Of a stretch of DNA of 64,000 nucleotides, positions 34,501-36,868 are shown piece after piece (the first letter of the stretch is position 1; each line of letters starts with the position of its first letter). The notes beneath the pieces were generated by a model. That model saw nothing but the letters and a program-made list of their open reading frames with translations. It ran no database searches and was not told where the DNA came from. Source of the stretch: Serripes groenlandicus (Eukaryota > Mollusca > Bivalvia > Cardiida > Cardiidae); NCBI GenBank assembly GCA_031761405.1, contig JASEVX010000013.1:33856458-33920457 (forward strand), written 5' to 3'. The position numbers were made by a program, and so were the translations under genes.

Positions 34501-36868
34501 TTAATGTTGTGTATAGTGGCAAAAAGTATTTTGTTTAAAGTTTTGTAGCGGGATAATTGTCTCACATGCAGACACATTTTGAAGCATCTACTTTTTTGAA
34601 TTTAATACTTACATTCGTTATGATCAAAGGACAAGTAATCTGGTCTTTTCCCCACAATGTCCCTCTTCTTACTCAACAAAACCCTATGCTGTGGGTGTTC
34701 AAAAGAATCATCTCACTTAGACGATATTTTGAGTATCCACATCATAGGGTCCGAGTATCAAATAAGGGTTTTAGACCATGAAAAAAAAAAACTTAACTAG
34801 AACTCTGCAAAATGTTTTCAAAGTCATCTGCTGTAGGTTTGTTGTATGTGGGAAAGGGTTAATAATACATTGTATGTCTTATGTAGCAACTACCCTGAAC
34901 CCCTTTCGACAATTCCATGGTCCATAATCCAGTCTTGCATGGGCGGATCTGGCTGGTTTGCAAAAGGAACCGAGCTCTCATGGATATCTAACTACTGTAT
35001 AAGTTTGATTGAGATACAATCAAAACTGAAGACTTTATCTCGTTCACATGCTATATTATAGCAATTCTGACAATTTCAAGGGCCATAATCAAGTATTGCA
35101 TGGGCGGATCTAGCTGGTTTGCGAAAGGAACCAAACTCTCATGGATACCTACTGTGTAAGTTTGGTGAAGATCAGATACTAAATGGGGCCTCTATGTGTT
35201 CACAAGTTCCTATTATAAGAATTTCGACAATTCCAAGATCTATAATCCAGTCTTGCATGGGCGGATCTGGCTGGTTTGCGAAAGGAACAGAGCTCTCATG
35301 GATATCCAACTACCGTATACGTTTGATCGAGATACAATCAAAACTGAAGACTGTATTGCGATCCCAAGCAATTGTTTATGGACGCATGCACACACGGACG
35401 ATGGACACCACGCCACGGCATAAGCTCTTCTGGCATTTGGAAATAGAAAATCTCTATCAGTGGAAAAACTTTATGGCAAAAGGAGAAATTGCTTGTTTTG
35501 AGCAATTTCTTCTTTTGTCACTATGTTTTCTAAAAGCCGTCTGCTGCAGAGGAGTCAGAAAGCGTCTGTAGCAGGGAAAGAGTTAACTCAGAGCTCAAGA
35601 TCAAGCAACGTTTGTCATGTCCTAAAATACATATTTGAACACCAAAACTTGTGTTGTGCGAACTCAAAAGAATCATCTCTTTTGAACACCCTCAACATAG
35701 GTTATCATCAGTGCCACATACAGACGCTTTCTGATGCCTCTGCTGCAGATGACTTTTGAAAACAGTATCACAAGAGGAGAGAGGGCTATTTCTCCTTTTG
35801 TCACACTGATTTCTACCTTTTTCAGTAGTTTAATCTTCATTTAAAGATATTTTCAGTGTTTTTGCAAACTTCCTGTTGTCTGCTGCAGATTTGAGACAAA
35901 TTTGATGTATGTGGGAAAGGGTTAACTCATATTTATCCAGTCCTCTGTAAACTAACCTTTAGAAACGTTGGACCAACAGTAACAGCTGTGGTGGCATCAT
36001 TTACTGCATCTTGGTAATGTGACATTTGGAAGAAAACTAGTGACCTGTTACACAATATTTTAACAGCCTCATCCCTGAACTGTGGTTGTCCAGGAAACAA
36101 CTCTGCTACCTGAAGTGCCAGCGTGTAGTTGTCAAGAGCGTAAGCATAGCGGTTGGAATTAAGAAACTCTTGACCGCAGCCTTTAAAGTACATCATCCGT
36201 GGCCATGCCTCAGTAGCTATAGATAGATAAACATTAATCTTTAAAATCTTTAACAAGAGCACCGCAAGCGAAAGCCAACACTCGAAAAAGGGGCATTACT
36301 GAATAATTTTTACAGCCAGAAGGTTATGTTGGTATAGTAATGCGTATTGTTCCTACATGTGTACCAAGTTTCATTAGGAAATGTTGAACAGTTCTCCAGA
36401 TACGAGGTAAGGTTAAAGTTTTGGGACGACACAGACAACAATTCTTTTGAGTATCCACAAACAAAGGGTTATCAAGAGCTGGGAACCAGCACCCTTATTA
36501 TAACAAAAGTTTGGTATAAGCCTTTCCCTCATATAGACGCTTTCTGACGCCTCCGCAGCAAACAGCTTTTAGAAAACATTGCGACAAAAGAAGAAATTGC
36601 TCAAAACGAGCCATTTCTCCTTGTGTCACCATGTTTTCAACTCTATTCAATGATTGTACTTTCATTTAAAGGGAGTTTCCTATTTTTTTCGGGTAGTTTT
36701 TTCCTGCTCCAGATTTGTTGTATATGGGAAAAGGTTAAATAGAAACTTACGATTCGGTGGAAAGGTTATTCCAAGCTCGTAGCAACACTGAGACAAATGT
36801 CTGTCTAACTCTCTCCCTGGCATGGGTCTTCTCCCCCGCCCTCGACCTCCGCGAGATTGATTTGCCAT
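1436..36868 (-). CDS. TRANK1: TRANK1-like gene (TPR and ankyrin repeat protein), 18 exons, 3' end outside window
   Basis: I joined 18 minus-strand exons by hand, each with an AG acceptor and GT donor (exon 1 donor only). Reading frame is kept across all 17 junctions, giving 3244 coding nt (1081 codons plus 1 nt) before the gene leaves the window. The product starts with an RG-rich basic stretch, then alternates TPR exons (2, 7, 13) with ankyrin-type exons (5-6, 10-12, 16-18). That combination matches TRANK1, whose vertebrate form also has a helicase-like C-terminal part that would lie beyond the left edge. Three modules can be aligned: exons 2-6, 7-12 and 13-18 (1041, 1074 and 1011 nt). Introns are packed with mobile elements, including a 6.35-kb Ngaro. 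The role is not known from sequence; TPR and ankyrin repeats normally bind proteins. It could be another TPR/ANK family member. Confidence 0.78.
1757..1945. repeat. Short hairpin-ended repeat
   Basis: Starts with a hairpin, ATGTCTCCC...AAGGGAGACAT, and ends with GGGGAGACAT, so the first arm recurs inverted at the far end. It resembles the other hairpin-ended elements here but lacks satellite units. Confidence 0.5.
1951..3460. other. Intron sequence, no gene seen
   Basis: Contains TTAA-MITE fragments (about 2084-2190 and 3300-3440, recognised by CTGCAGCAGA and CAATGTTTTCAAC pieces) and a (GA)n run at 3153-3172. No coding or RNA signal is supported. Confidence 0.5.
3464..3587 (-). CDS. TRANK1: TRANK1-like exon 17 (ankyrin)
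   Basis: Residues 995-1035. Clear ankyrin repeat: LFDKDGNTPLHTAAKERG. Acceptor AATCACAG, donor GTAAGA, phases 1 to 2. A minus-strand SINE ends about 20 bp upstream of the acceptor, so polypyrimidine and branch signals may come from SINE sequence. Confidence 0.82.
3607..3878 (-). repeat. tRNA-derived SINE
   Basis: On the minus strand the tRNA-like head has an A-box-like GTAGTGGTAGAGC and B-box GGTTCGATCC, then CATACCAAAG and a tail ending in TGTTTGGTG-type sequence. It lies head-to-head with the next SINE and 20 bp from the exon 17 acceptor. Confidence 0.8.
3893..4150 (+). repeat. tRNA-derived SINE, second family
   Basis: Plus-strand head AGCAGTGGTAGATT with B-box-like GAGGTTCGAATC; the body runs to a (ATCA)n tail at about 4098-4150. 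The tail stops 14 bp from the exon 16 donor. Confidence 0.7.
4165..4288 (-). CDS. TRANK1: TRANK1-like exon 16 (ankyrin)
   Basis: Residues 954-994. Ankyrin repeat: YLLDFGADKMTL, then GDTYLHAAVRICLLVG. Acceptor CTATAG, donor GTGAGT, phases 0 to 1. The tail of a plus-strand SINE stops about 14 bp from the donor. Confidence 0.8.
4352..4428 (+). repeat. SINE fragment
   Basis: Reverse-complement match to 60650-60735 and 61400-61471: GGCACTCC-like end, CTAGTACTGG, ACCCAGGGATCATGAATAA. Confidence 0.6.
4546..5505. repeat. Minisatellite made of hairpin arms
   Basis: About 22 units of roughly 40 bp with consensus ACCTTATGTTGTTGGTAC, CAAAGAA and CATCTCACTA. A higher-order block of about 182 bp occurs twice (from about 4928 and 5110). 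The last unit (5431-5505) is a full palindrome centred near 5469: arm, CATCTCAGTGAGATGATTC, inverted arm. Single-copy palindromes of the same sequence occur elsewhere (for example 34681-34755). Confidence 0.85.
5690..5800. repeat. TTAA-MITE remnant beside exon 15 donor
   Basis: Pieces AATGTTGTTGAAAAAGGC, CATCTGCTACATATA and right end TATGAGGGAAGGGTTAA (TTAA 5797-5800). Confidence 0.7.
5815..6005 (-). CDS. TRANK1: TRANK1-like exon 15
   Basis: Residues 890-953. It contains GHVWLKTSYELIRKDDWDRA, the module III copy of the exon 4/9 block. Acceptor TTTTAG. The donor is taken as GTATGG (phase 0 out), which fits exon 16. A TTAA-MITE end lies 13 bp from the donor. Confidence 0.72.
6227..6457 (-). 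mobile_element. TTAA MITE (piggyBac-like), full length
   Basis: 231 bp including a TTAA at each end. Ends TTAACCCTTTCCCTCATAC and TATATGAGGCAAAGGGTTAA. The internal palindrome AAATTGCTCGTTTTGAGCAA is intact. Minus means the TATAGACGC end lies right. Confidence 0.88.
6540..7020. repeat. TTAA-MITE remnants
   Basis: Scattered pieces such as GCAGCAGACAACATTTGAAA (about 6580), GGTAAAAGGAGAAACTG (about 6900) and CATCTGCTACAGATTTGTTG (about 7000). No gene seen. Confidence 0.55.
7032..7129 (-). repeat. SINE fragment with target duplication
   Basis: 98 bp with a (TGAA)n tail and CGACAGCTAAGGTCATTTAG, flanked by 12-bp direct repeats ATACTGTAAGAA (7020-7031 and 7130-7141). Confidence 0.8.
7142..7346. 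mobile_element. TTAA MITE, diverged copy
   Basis: Starts ATTAACACTTACCCACATA and ends GTGTGGGAAAGGATTAA (TTAA 7342-7345), 11 bp from the exon 14 donor. Confidence 0.7.
7358..7526 (-). CDS. TRANK1: TRANK1-like exon 14
   Basis: Residues 834-889. It begins AHLRVAKALKGLKKMESSLN, the last TPR helices. Acceptor TTTTAG, donor GTTAGT, phases 0 to 1. A TTAA-MITE ends 11 bp from the donor. Confidence 0.76.
7550..8060. other. Intron with fragments of HINE-like core sequence
   Basis: Contains GGTCACCCTAGGAACATTTC and AGAAGATTTTTAAA, the core words of the 40-kb and 60-kb satellite elements. No gene seen. Confidence 0.5.
8117..8382 (-). CDS. TRANK1: TRANK1-like exon 13 (TPR, module III)
   Basis: Residues 745-833. 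Strong TPR: DQGNLKYKSGDIQEAVELYT, then YGNRAEGYLKLGQYDCALDD. Acceptor TTTGCAG, donor GTAAGA, phases 1 to 0, like exons 2 and 7. Confidence 0.84.
8430..8676 (-). repeat. tRNA-derived SINE
   Basis: Tail TTGTTTGGTGTTTTATGCC at left, CAGCCAGTCAGTCGTAATTC in the body, degenerate B box (GACCGAACCCACGACC read in reverse) and head at right. Confidence 0.78.
8833..9062 (-). mobile_element. TTAA MITE (piggyBac-like)
   Basis: 230 bp, TTAACCCTTTCCCTCATACC to GAGGGAAAATGTTAA, with AAATTGCGCATTTTGAGCAA inside. Confidence 0.85.
9616..9737. repeat. Palindromic MITE-like element
   Basis: Arms AATACACATTTTCTCGGGCA and its imperfect inverse near 9716-9737, with CATCTGTGGACGC against GCGTCCGCAGATG. About 122 bp, just left of the Ngaro. 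The rest of 9063-9800 shows no gene. Confidence 0.7.
9801..10078 (+). repeat. Ngaro repeat A1 (left end)
   Basis: 278 bp, identical by eye to 14953-15230 at an offset of 5152. It starts CAGGATTATGG and ends at TTTTCAAATTT, after which A1 and A2 flanks differ completely. It marks the left end and probably holds promoter or 5' leader sequence; gag starts 53 bp later. Confidence 0.95.
10132..11067 (+). CDS. Ngaro ORF1, gag-like nucleocapsid protein
   Basis: 311 aa from the first ATG at 10132 (the open frame extends slightly upstream without an ATG). The N-terminus is basic (PRRKQ, KRPRTRRDD). Near the C-terminus is a C-x7-C-x4-C-x3-H zinc-finger pattern (residues 247-264), then a retroviral-type CCHC knuckle, C-x2-C-x4-H-x4-C (266-279), then an RGG-rich tail (285-309), all consistent with RNA binding. 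ORF2's open frame overlaps its last 89 nt in the +1 frame. Confidence 0.85.
   Translation: MPRRKQPNTEQATAKRPRTRRDDPETATLGAIPDAPASGENNSVTNNFVDFESVLRQTLGSDSGLPGCSTDPVIFPDSDSIPTAVHLGSDEVSAHVPTALRQKIWSNQFINFALLLKGSVELNDIYSAGPLFTNEKGQIMETRPKATTDRVASAEKWTDAFIIFMSVYLQKYPDKAQELLQYMVIIREAAGRSKSMAWRSYDEQFRIRQASNLQPWDKLNHDLWLRIMMLSQSYEPQPAHTMARGSCLDFNKGTCSWKSCKFPHTCSHCGIANHAKINCFKLNPGRGGSSFRGGRGFHSQGRGGGSRSGNQ
10979..12748 (+). CDS. Ngaro ORF2, reverse transcriptase-RNase H
   Basis: Open from just after a TGA at 10976 to TGA 12746-12748; no in-frame ATG occurs before the RT core. Numbering from codon 11039: RT motif A aspartate in GKADIRSAFR (D181), catalytic YLDD (247-250), then FLGLDID; RNase H acidic residues in FTDSA (D414), LEFF (E453), CDN (D478) and IADALSR (D528). 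RT followed directly by RNase H with no integrase or protease is the DIRS-order arrangement. Because the frame overlaps ORF1 by 89 nt in +1, translation probably uses frameshifting or another non-standard route. All key residues are present. Confidence 0.92.
   Translation, partial: TQVGEVLPFGEVGVSTHRVEVAVRGVATSNADVESSFSCTASPDIGYLFSLANTPINVLNLERELVHYDPAKAAAILNGFKYGFPLYYTGPRTPTISKNLKSARARPDIVREKILSEINAGRVAGPYDYRPIPTLRISPLGLVPKHEPGAFRLIHHLSYPSGSSLNDFIDPKLCSVQYTRFDEAVNMVHDLGQGCLLGKADIRSAFRLLPVSILDFDQLGFMFEEKYYFDKAMPFGCSLACKTWELFASFLEFTVARHSTVGSLLHYLDDFLFGGRNNTNHCAVIMSVFHEKMELLGVPVAQEKTEGPTTHLCFLGLDIDTIDMVIRIPSDKIVEIVRKIKAIISGKKCTLKQMQSLIGSLNFACRAILPGRPFCRRLIDSICGLTKAHHHLRITAGMREDLQLWLHFFSNFNGVSVFNERYWVSNEDINLFTDSAGGCSLGFGAYFCGKWAFGQWPQDWVENGITNDITVLEFFPIVVSLHIWGEHLRNKKIAFRCDNMAVVHIVNSMTSKSKCVMALLRDFTLLCLRMNIVFRAVHVSGASNKIADALSRFQFQKFHQLAPEADLDSTPVPVHLWNILLANRKTLYQ
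12745..13614 (+). CDS. Ngaro ORF3, tyrosine recombinase
   Basis: 289 aa from the ATG at 12745, which overlaps the ORF2 stop as ATGA. The tyrosine recombinase active site is complete: Arg in YYGLLRVSEI (R138), Lys in RFSKTCQRG (K176), HSFR (H251, R254), GRW (W277) and the nucleophile in FERYIR (Y285), four residues before the stop. It should cut and rejoin the circular cDNA at the B-A junction for integration. It belongs to the phage-integrase-like YR family of DIRS/Ngaro elements. Confidence 0.92.
   Translation: MSIAPNSQNAYKNALGAFTSFRKKYRLPNLYPAPIGHITLFISCCVQLGYSPSTISTYVSGISFYHKIRNQPDPTSVFIVKKMIEGAKRAKTTCDVRSPITDSILRKILNILPNTCYTMYETYLFKAAFLTAYYGLLRVSEITHTSPLQAHRPLALSDIHVENCSTAIQITIRFSKTCQRGTPTTLRIPATNDPSFCCVSAMRKFLNKRPVSSGILFCHENGSPLTRSQFSGVLAKAINLLGLPTFKYTTHSFRIGRASVLAAQGVPNEAIKKMGRWQSNAFERYIRLI
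13593..14276 (+). CDS. Ngaro ORF4, SGNH/GDSL-type hydrolase
   Basis: An open frame from 13593 (after TGA 13590) to TAG 14274-14276, overlapping the end of the recombinase ORF by 22 nt in another frame. Numbering from 13617: WIIGDSLV with Ser29 (block I), HLGGND with Asn90 (block III), DEVHLSP with Asp183 and His186 (block V), a complete SGNH esterase triad plus Asn. There is no ATG before block I; the first in-frame Met is residue 61. So it is either coupled to ORF3 translation, spliced, or started at a non-AUG codon. SGNH hydrolases are known passengers of Ngaro and CR1 elements; their substrate there is unknown. Confidence 0.88.
   Translation, partial: KVHPPYLNLDCVIVRSVGCLLRHLLSLLPGVWIIGDSLVARVADRAAFRRKENLGIQSGQVHWLGKGGMKWNELHGQVQLTMLFNSPPAMIIIHLGGNDLVSIKQGKLIKSIKRDLNYISSVFPSALIVWSDILPRLSWRGITPTLENLGKINRKRKRINRAGRQMARELPRGRVIIHEIDTETKGLFSRDEVHLSPVGNDIFLSTLSEAIDSFLKNPVKRLYDANQ
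14315..14952 (+). repeat. Ngaro repeat B1
   Basis: 638 bp, matching 15514-16150 except for one extra T in a run near 14653. It starts TGGCGGTATTCTTGCGG and ends CCTTAAATAAT, directly abutting A2. Antisense open frames in it occur twice only because B is duplicated. Confidence 0.95.
14953..15230 (+). repeat. Ngaro repeat A2
   Basis: 278 bp, identical by eye to A1. The B1-A2 joint (AAATAAT then CAGGATT) is the internal copy of the joint expected in a circular intermediate. Confidence 0.95.
15231..15513 (+). other. Spacer between Ngaro A2 and B2
   Basis: 283 bp unique within the element. It begins with a CCCAACCCAACCCA run and contains no coding frame I can support. Its presence makes the right end B1-A2-spacer-B2. 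Confidence 0.8.
15514..16150 (+). repeat. Ngaro repeat B2 (right end)
   Basis: 637 bp. It ends CCTTAAATAAT at 16150, after which the sequence is TAGGTATATAAT, unlike the CAGGATT of A2. This defines the right border of the insertion. Confidence 0.95.
16446..16662 (+). mobile_element. TTAA MITE, left end eroded
   Basis: TTCATATAGACGCTTTCTGA at left, AAATTGCTCAAAACAAGCAA inside, GTCGTATGAGGGAAAGGGTT at right. Confidence 0.8.
16679..16860. repeat. HINE-like element beside exon 12
   Basis: Starts ACAAGAGCACCGCGTACGGC, has a GGACGACCACGCCG-rich stretch, and ends in a weak hairpin (GCTTTCG...AAAAGTCGAGC) plus TAAAAA. The right end is about 13 bp inside the intron from the exon 12 donor. Confidence 0.6.
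16874..16971 (-). CDS. TRANK1: TRANK1-like exon 12
   Basis: Residues 712-744. Ankyrin tail: KNGNGKLAVDFLDTRY. It aligns with exon 18 (KNGRGELAIDL) and the second half of exon 6. Acceptor CCACAG, donor GTAAGT, phases 2 to 1. A hairpin-ended element stops about 13 bp inside the intron from the donor. The following intron holds the Ngaro. Confidence 0.75.
16990..17450. repeat. Diverged TTAA-MITE copies in intron
   Basis: TTAATCCTTTCCCAAATAC at 16993, AGCATTGTGGCAAAAG near 17105, and a further degenerate copy near 17190-17370 ending TCTGCATGTGGGAAAGAGG. Confidence 0.6.
17593..17822 (+). mobile_element. TTAA MITE, full length
   Basis: 230 bp with TTAA at both ends, TTAACCCTTTCCCTCATATA to TATGAGGGAAAGGGTTAA; one of the cleanest copies. 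Confidence 0.9.
17823..18381. other. Intron, nothing recognised
   Basis: A short internal duplication (TTTGGATAATTCAAA near 17925 and 18055). No gene or named repeat supported. Confidence 0.45.
18382..18553 (-). CDS. TRANK1: TRANK1-like exon 11
   Basis: Residues 655-711. It starts ERVFLLETILKQPLDAMKDQ and continues GESVYHTITKIVPL, a degenerate ankyrin repeat aligning with exon 17 and the first half of exon 6. Acceptor TTTCAG, donor GTAAAT, phases 1 to 2. Confidence 0.74.
18600..19560. other. Intron with TTAA-MITE remnants
   Basis: Remnants near 18610-18785 (ends TATGTGGTTAAGGGTTAA), 18785-18930 and 19380-19530; a short hairpin-element fragment near 19150-19345 (GTTATGCAGCATAGGAGATA). No gene. 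Confidence 0.5.
19579..19812 (-). CDS. TRANK1: TRANK1-like exon 10
   Basis: Residues 577-654. It ends in NYLHAAARFALFTG, an ankyrin-type helix pair that also closes exon 16. There is a cysteine-rich CNCSRDC near the start. Acceptor TTTCAG, donor GTAAGT, phases 1 to 1. Confidence 0.77.
20199..20417 (+). mobile_element. TTAA MITE
   Basis: Left target changed to ATAA; right end TATGAGAGAAAGCGTTAA. Internal AAATTGCACAAAACGTGCAA palindrome present. Confidence 0.82.
20760..21337. mobile_element. HINE-like element
   Basis: Starts TCAAGAGGGCCAAGATGGCC (hairpin), carries two diverged units with ATTTGAACAATCTTGGTAGA, then GACGGACGACGACGGAC, then the terminal hairpin GCTCACCTTGAGCC...GGCTCTACGTGATC and TAAAAA. 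Confidence 0.72.
21370..21598 (-). mobile_element. TTAA MITE, full length
   Basis: Inserted at the TTAA of an ACAGT-ended MITE; the empty site GGTGGTCTTTAAACACAGG is seen at 22142-22158. TTAACCCTTTTCCTCATAC to GAGGGAAAGGGTTAA. Confidence 0.9.
21810..21974 (-). CDS. TRANK1: TRANK1-like exon 9
   Basis: Residues 522-576. It contains CYDQLRRIKDNDVWTLALQK, then EWQCIIYLLLGP. It aligns with exons 4 and 15. Acceptor TTTCAG, donor GTAAGA, phases 1 to 1. Confidence 0.77.
21988..22168 (+). mobile_element. ACAGT-ended MITE, uninterrupted
   Basis: 181 bp from TACAGTCAAACCTATGC to ACACAGGTTGGACTGTA. It supplies the empty sites for the nested insertions at 20760 and 21370. Confidence 0.78.
22438..22950. 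mobile_element. HINE-like element
   Basis: Starts AACAAGAGGGCCATGATGGC (hairpin) then GATCGCTCACC. It carries repeated units around GGGCCATAATTCAGTCATGC and ATCTAGCTACTG, and ends in hairpin CTCACCTCGTCACTATGTGA plus CAGGTGAGCTAAAAA. Confidence 0.75.
23061..23214 (-). CDS. TRANK1: TRANK1-like exon 8
   Basis: Residues 471-521. It starts GHWWKGKILCQMGAIQEGF, completing the TPR of exon 7. The reading frame was chosen by phase (0 in, 1 out). Acceptor CTATAG, donor GTATTT. A TTAA-MITE ends 23 bp from the donor. Confidence 0.75.
23543..24115. repeat. Palindromic MITE, one truncated and one full copy in tandem
   Basis: Ends CACAATAAGT...TATCTAGTG and CACTAGATAAACAC...TTATTGTG; internal stem GATGATTTATGGTATGTCAC against TGTGACATACCTGAAATCATC-type sequence. 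Copy 1 (23543-23672) lacks its right end. Copy 2 is split by a SINE. Confidence 0.7.
23689..23937 (-). repeat. tRNA-SINE with 14-bp target duplication
   Basis: Flanked by AAGTAAATGTTTAT at 23675-23688 and 23938-23951. The tail TTGTTTGGTG is at left and the tRNA-like head (GTGGTAGAGCGTCCACCTCG in reverse) at right. Confidence 0.88.
24116..25030. other. Intron, no gene seen
   Basis: A poly-C run around 24162-24180; otherwise unique AT-rich sequence. A short HINE-core fragment (AAGCCCCGTCCCCTGGCAGC) is near 24510. Confidence 0.45.
25039..25289 (-). CDS. TRANK1: TRANK1-like exon 7 (TPR, module II)
   Basis: Residues 387-470. TPR signature: KQTGNEAFKRTDTSEALRLY, then YSNRANVFYTLKGWEEAL and CDPSYHK. 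Acceptor TTTCAG, donor GTTGGT, phases 1 to 0. Confidence 0.82.
25360..25763. mobile_element. HINE-like element, two satellite units
   Basis: Left TAGTCCCCTACCGG, right hairpin AGTCCCCTTCGGC...GCCGGTAGGGGACTA. Two nearly identical units of about 151 bp begin CTAAGTCCAAAAAGGGGCAT at 25380 and 25531, followed by ACTGACGGACGGACTGACGG. Confidence 0.78.
25897..27056. mobile_element. HINE-like element interrupted by a SINE
   Basis: Hairpin start AGGGCCAAGATGGCCCTAAA. Several units with CAATCTTGGTAGA, CTAGATGAAGCTACATACCA and CTTCTACTTT. The right end is eroded (GACCGACGGACG). Confidence 0.68.
26572..26875 (+). repeat. tRNA-SINE with 14-bp target duplication
   Basis: The head is strongly tRNA-like (CCGGTAGCTCAGTCGGTAG, then GAGTTCGAATCCCGGCTC). 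Body has TTTCCGACGATTGACAAAAG, tail GGCGTTAAACCCCAATCAAT. Flanked by GGGCCTTCTACTTT (26558-26571, 26876-26889), lying inside a HINE-like element. Confidence 0.9.
27060..27190. repeat. TTAA-MITE remnant
   Basis: AAATTGCACATCATGAGCAA palindrome with CTGTATGTGGGAAACAGG right end. Confidence 0.65.
27379..27608 (-). mobile_element. TTAA MITE, full length
   Basis: 230 bp; ends TTAACCCTTTCCCTCATACG and ATGAGAGAAAGGGTTAA. A second, decayed copy (TTAACCCACATGTAGACGC) begins at the same right TTAA. Confidence 0.9.
27848..28997. mobile_element. HINE-like element with 7-unit 152-bp satellite
   Basis: Starts AACAAGATGTGTTTGTGAAA (hairpin GTGTTTGTGAAACAC) then GATGCCCCCGAAT; ends CCGAATTGGTGATTCCGGG then GGCATAAAA. 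Between are seven very similar units starting at about 27879, 28031, 28183, 28333, 28485, 28639 and 28793. Confidence 0.82.
29109..29271 (+). mobile_element. ACAGT-ended MITE copy
   Basis: TGTCAAACCTGTGCTAAAGA to GGTCTTTAAACACAG, with the TTAA site unoccupied. Confidence 0.68.
29367..29633 (-). CDS. TRANK1: TRANK1-like exon 6 (ankyrin repeats)
   Basis: Residues 298-386. Two ankyrin repeats: GQTALHQAVLSGQ then LLKHGCDPNLRDREGKRPID. Acceptor AACAG, donor GTAGAT, phases 1 to 1. It alone covers what exons 11+12 (270 nt) and 17+18 (261 nt) cover in the other modules, so one intron has been lost here or gained there. Confidence 0.82.
29700..29953. repeat. Diverged TTAA MITE with local inverted repeat
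   Basis: CCATTTCCCTTATAAAGACA to GAAGGAAAGGGTTAA; centre holds inverted copies of TTTTCAATTCTATTCTATTA near 29815 and 29855. Confidence 0.65.
30068..30482. mobile_element. HINE-like element, single core unit
   Basis: ACGAGAGGGCCATGATGGCC hairpin start; core with GGTCACCCTAGGAACATTTC; GCACGACGGACAATTCGCC; terminal hairpin CTCGACTGGCTTTCAGCCAG then TGGAGCAAAAAA. Confidence 0.75.
30610..30910. repeat. Two diverged TTAA-MITE copies
   Basis: A degenerate copy around 30610-30790 and a short copy 30789-30907 (TTTAACCCTTTTCCTCATAT to GTGTGAAAGGGTTC) with most of the interior deleted. Confidence 0.7.
31083..31165. repeat. Solo palindrome related to the 4546-5505 array
   Basis: CTATGCTTTGGGTACTCAAAAG, shortened here to TTTGGGTACTCAAAAG, against GTACCCACAATATAGG. 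Followed by AGATTAAATAAG, the usual right flank. Confidence 0.65.
31190..31417 (+). mobile_element. TTAA MITE
   Basis: TTAACCCTTTCCCTCATATA to TATGAGGGAAAGGGCTA; right target mutated. Confidence 0.87.
31472..31686 (-). CDS. TRANK1: TRANK1-like exon 5 (ankyrin-type)
   Basis: Residues 226-297. Ankyrin-like helices: VEKFLELGAPLEKIEDKFG, then MPALHVGTDLAVKTG. The last segment aligns with the ends of exons 10 and 16. Acceptor TTTTCAG, donor GTATTT, phases 2 to 1. Confidence 0.78.
31780..31935. repeat. HINE core fragment
   Basis: Has GGTTCACCCAAGGAACATTT and AAATTATTTGAAAATGAGTA, without terminal hairpins. Confidence 0.5.
31960..32179 (+). mobile_element. TTAA MITE, full length
   Basis: 220 bp; TTAACCCTTTCCCTCTTATA to TATGAGGCAAAGGGTTAA. 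Confidence 0.88.
32470..32721 (+). mobile_element. ACAGT-ended MITE with a TTAA-MITE inside
   Basis: Body ATTTATTTTATGCATAAATG to GGTTTGACTGTA. A truncated TTAA MITE (about 32568-32690) occupies the same TTAA used by the insertion at 21370. Confidence 0.75.
32819..33187. mobile_element. Two TTAA MITEs sharing one TTAA
   Basis: Copy 1 is 32819-32959, copy 2 is 32956-33187; they share TTAA 32956-32959. Copy 1 is internally deleted. Copy 2 ends 17 bp from the exon 4 donor. Confidence 0.78.
33206..33332 (-). CDS. TRANK1: TRANK1-like exon 4
   Basis: Residues 184-225. It contains IWTKTLKTLVGNKCWDSL, alignable with the VW...L...W blocks of exons 9 and 15. Acceptor TTTTCAG, donor GTTAGA, phases 1 to 2. 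The exon is too short to show in a simple ORF scan. A TTAA-MITE ends 17 bp from the donor. Confidence 0.75.
33385..33450 (+). repeat. tRNA-like SINE head
   Basis: TGTTCTGGTAGAGCATCCGC, then GGGTTCGATCCCCGGACAG; no recognisable tail. Too irregular for a tRNA gene. Confidence 0.6.
33778..33919. repeat. Long palindrome (hairpin MITE)
   Basis: Arms of about 68 bp (ATATCATATGGCAGCATGTG and inverse) with a few mismatches around a 6-nt loop CTTACG. Confidence 0.82.
33945..34140. repeat. Dispersed repeat shared with the 44.6-kb loop
   Basis: ACACCAAATAAATTCCTTC, TCAATTGTCACACTTTCTAA and GAAAAGAGTTACCTC recur at about 44640-44770. Confidence 0.7.
34184..34355 (-). CDS. TRANK1: TRANK1-like exon 3
   Basis: Residues 127-183. 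It begins GYWRGYQAAKRI, the second helix of the TPR unit that started in exon 2. Acceptor ACGTCAG, donor GTAAGT, phases 0 to 1. It matches exon 8 (GHWWKGKI) and exon 14 (AHLRVAKAL) in position and phase. Confidence 0.78.
34393..34865. repeat. Decayed TTAA MITEs around a solo hairpin palindrome
   Basis: MITE start TTAAACCCTTCCCACATGCG at 34394; palindrome ACCCTATGCTGTGGGTGTTC against GAGTATCCACATCATAGGGT (34681-34751); MITE right end TATGTGGGAAAGGGTTAA at 34845-34862. Confidence 0.7.
34880..35437. mobile_element. HINE-like element with three satellite units
   Basis: Units of roughly 170-180 bp share CATGGGCGGATCTGGCTGGT and GAGCTCTCATGGATATC; then ACACACGGACGATGGAC and CATAAGCTCTTCTGGC. Confidence 0.65.
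35438..35587 (-). mobile_element. TTAA MITE, left part missing
   Basis: AAATTGCTTGTTTTGAGCAA inside, GCAGGGAAAGAGTTAA right end. Confidence 0.78.
35640..35925. repeat. Solo hairpin palindrome and diverged TTAA MITE
   Basis: CTTGTGTTGTGCGAACTCAA against AACACCCTCAACATAGG; then MITE from GTGCCACATACAGACGC to TATGTGGGAAAGGGTTAA (TTAA 35922-35925), 30 bp from the exon 2 donor. Confidence 0.7.
35957..36216 (-). CDS. TRANK1: TRANK1-like exon 2 (TPR, module I)
   Basis: Residues 40-126. TPR signature: GQEFLNSNRYAYALDNYTLA, then NRSLVFFQM and a DAVNDATTAV helix. The acceptor is TATAG before 36216 and the donor is GTTAGT from 35956. Phase 1 in, 0 out, identical to TPR exons 7 and 13, which supports module duplication. 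Confidence 0.8.
36251..36437. repeat. HINE-like fragment
   Basis: Starts AACAAGAGCACCGCAAGCGA with one core unit (AAAGGGGCATTACTGAATAA, TACCAAGTTTCATTAGG). The right end is missing. Confidence 0.55.
36518..36738 (+). mobile_element. TTAA MITE beside exon 1 donor
   Basis: AAGCCTTTCCCTCATATAGA to TATATGGGAAAAGGTTAA; the right half is of the diverged subtype. Confidence 0.78.
36751..36868 (-). CDS. TRANK1: TRANK1-like exon 1 (start codon)
   Basis: Residues 1-39 plus 1 nt. The ATG lies at 36868-36866. The N-terminus is arginine/glycine rich (RGGRGRGRR), followed by a likely helical segment with ELDRHLSQCCYELGIT. The donor GTAAGT starts at 36750. A TTAA-MITE right end (TTAA 36735-36738) lies only 11 bp inside the intron. 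The exon joins exon 2 in phase 1. Confidence 0.75.
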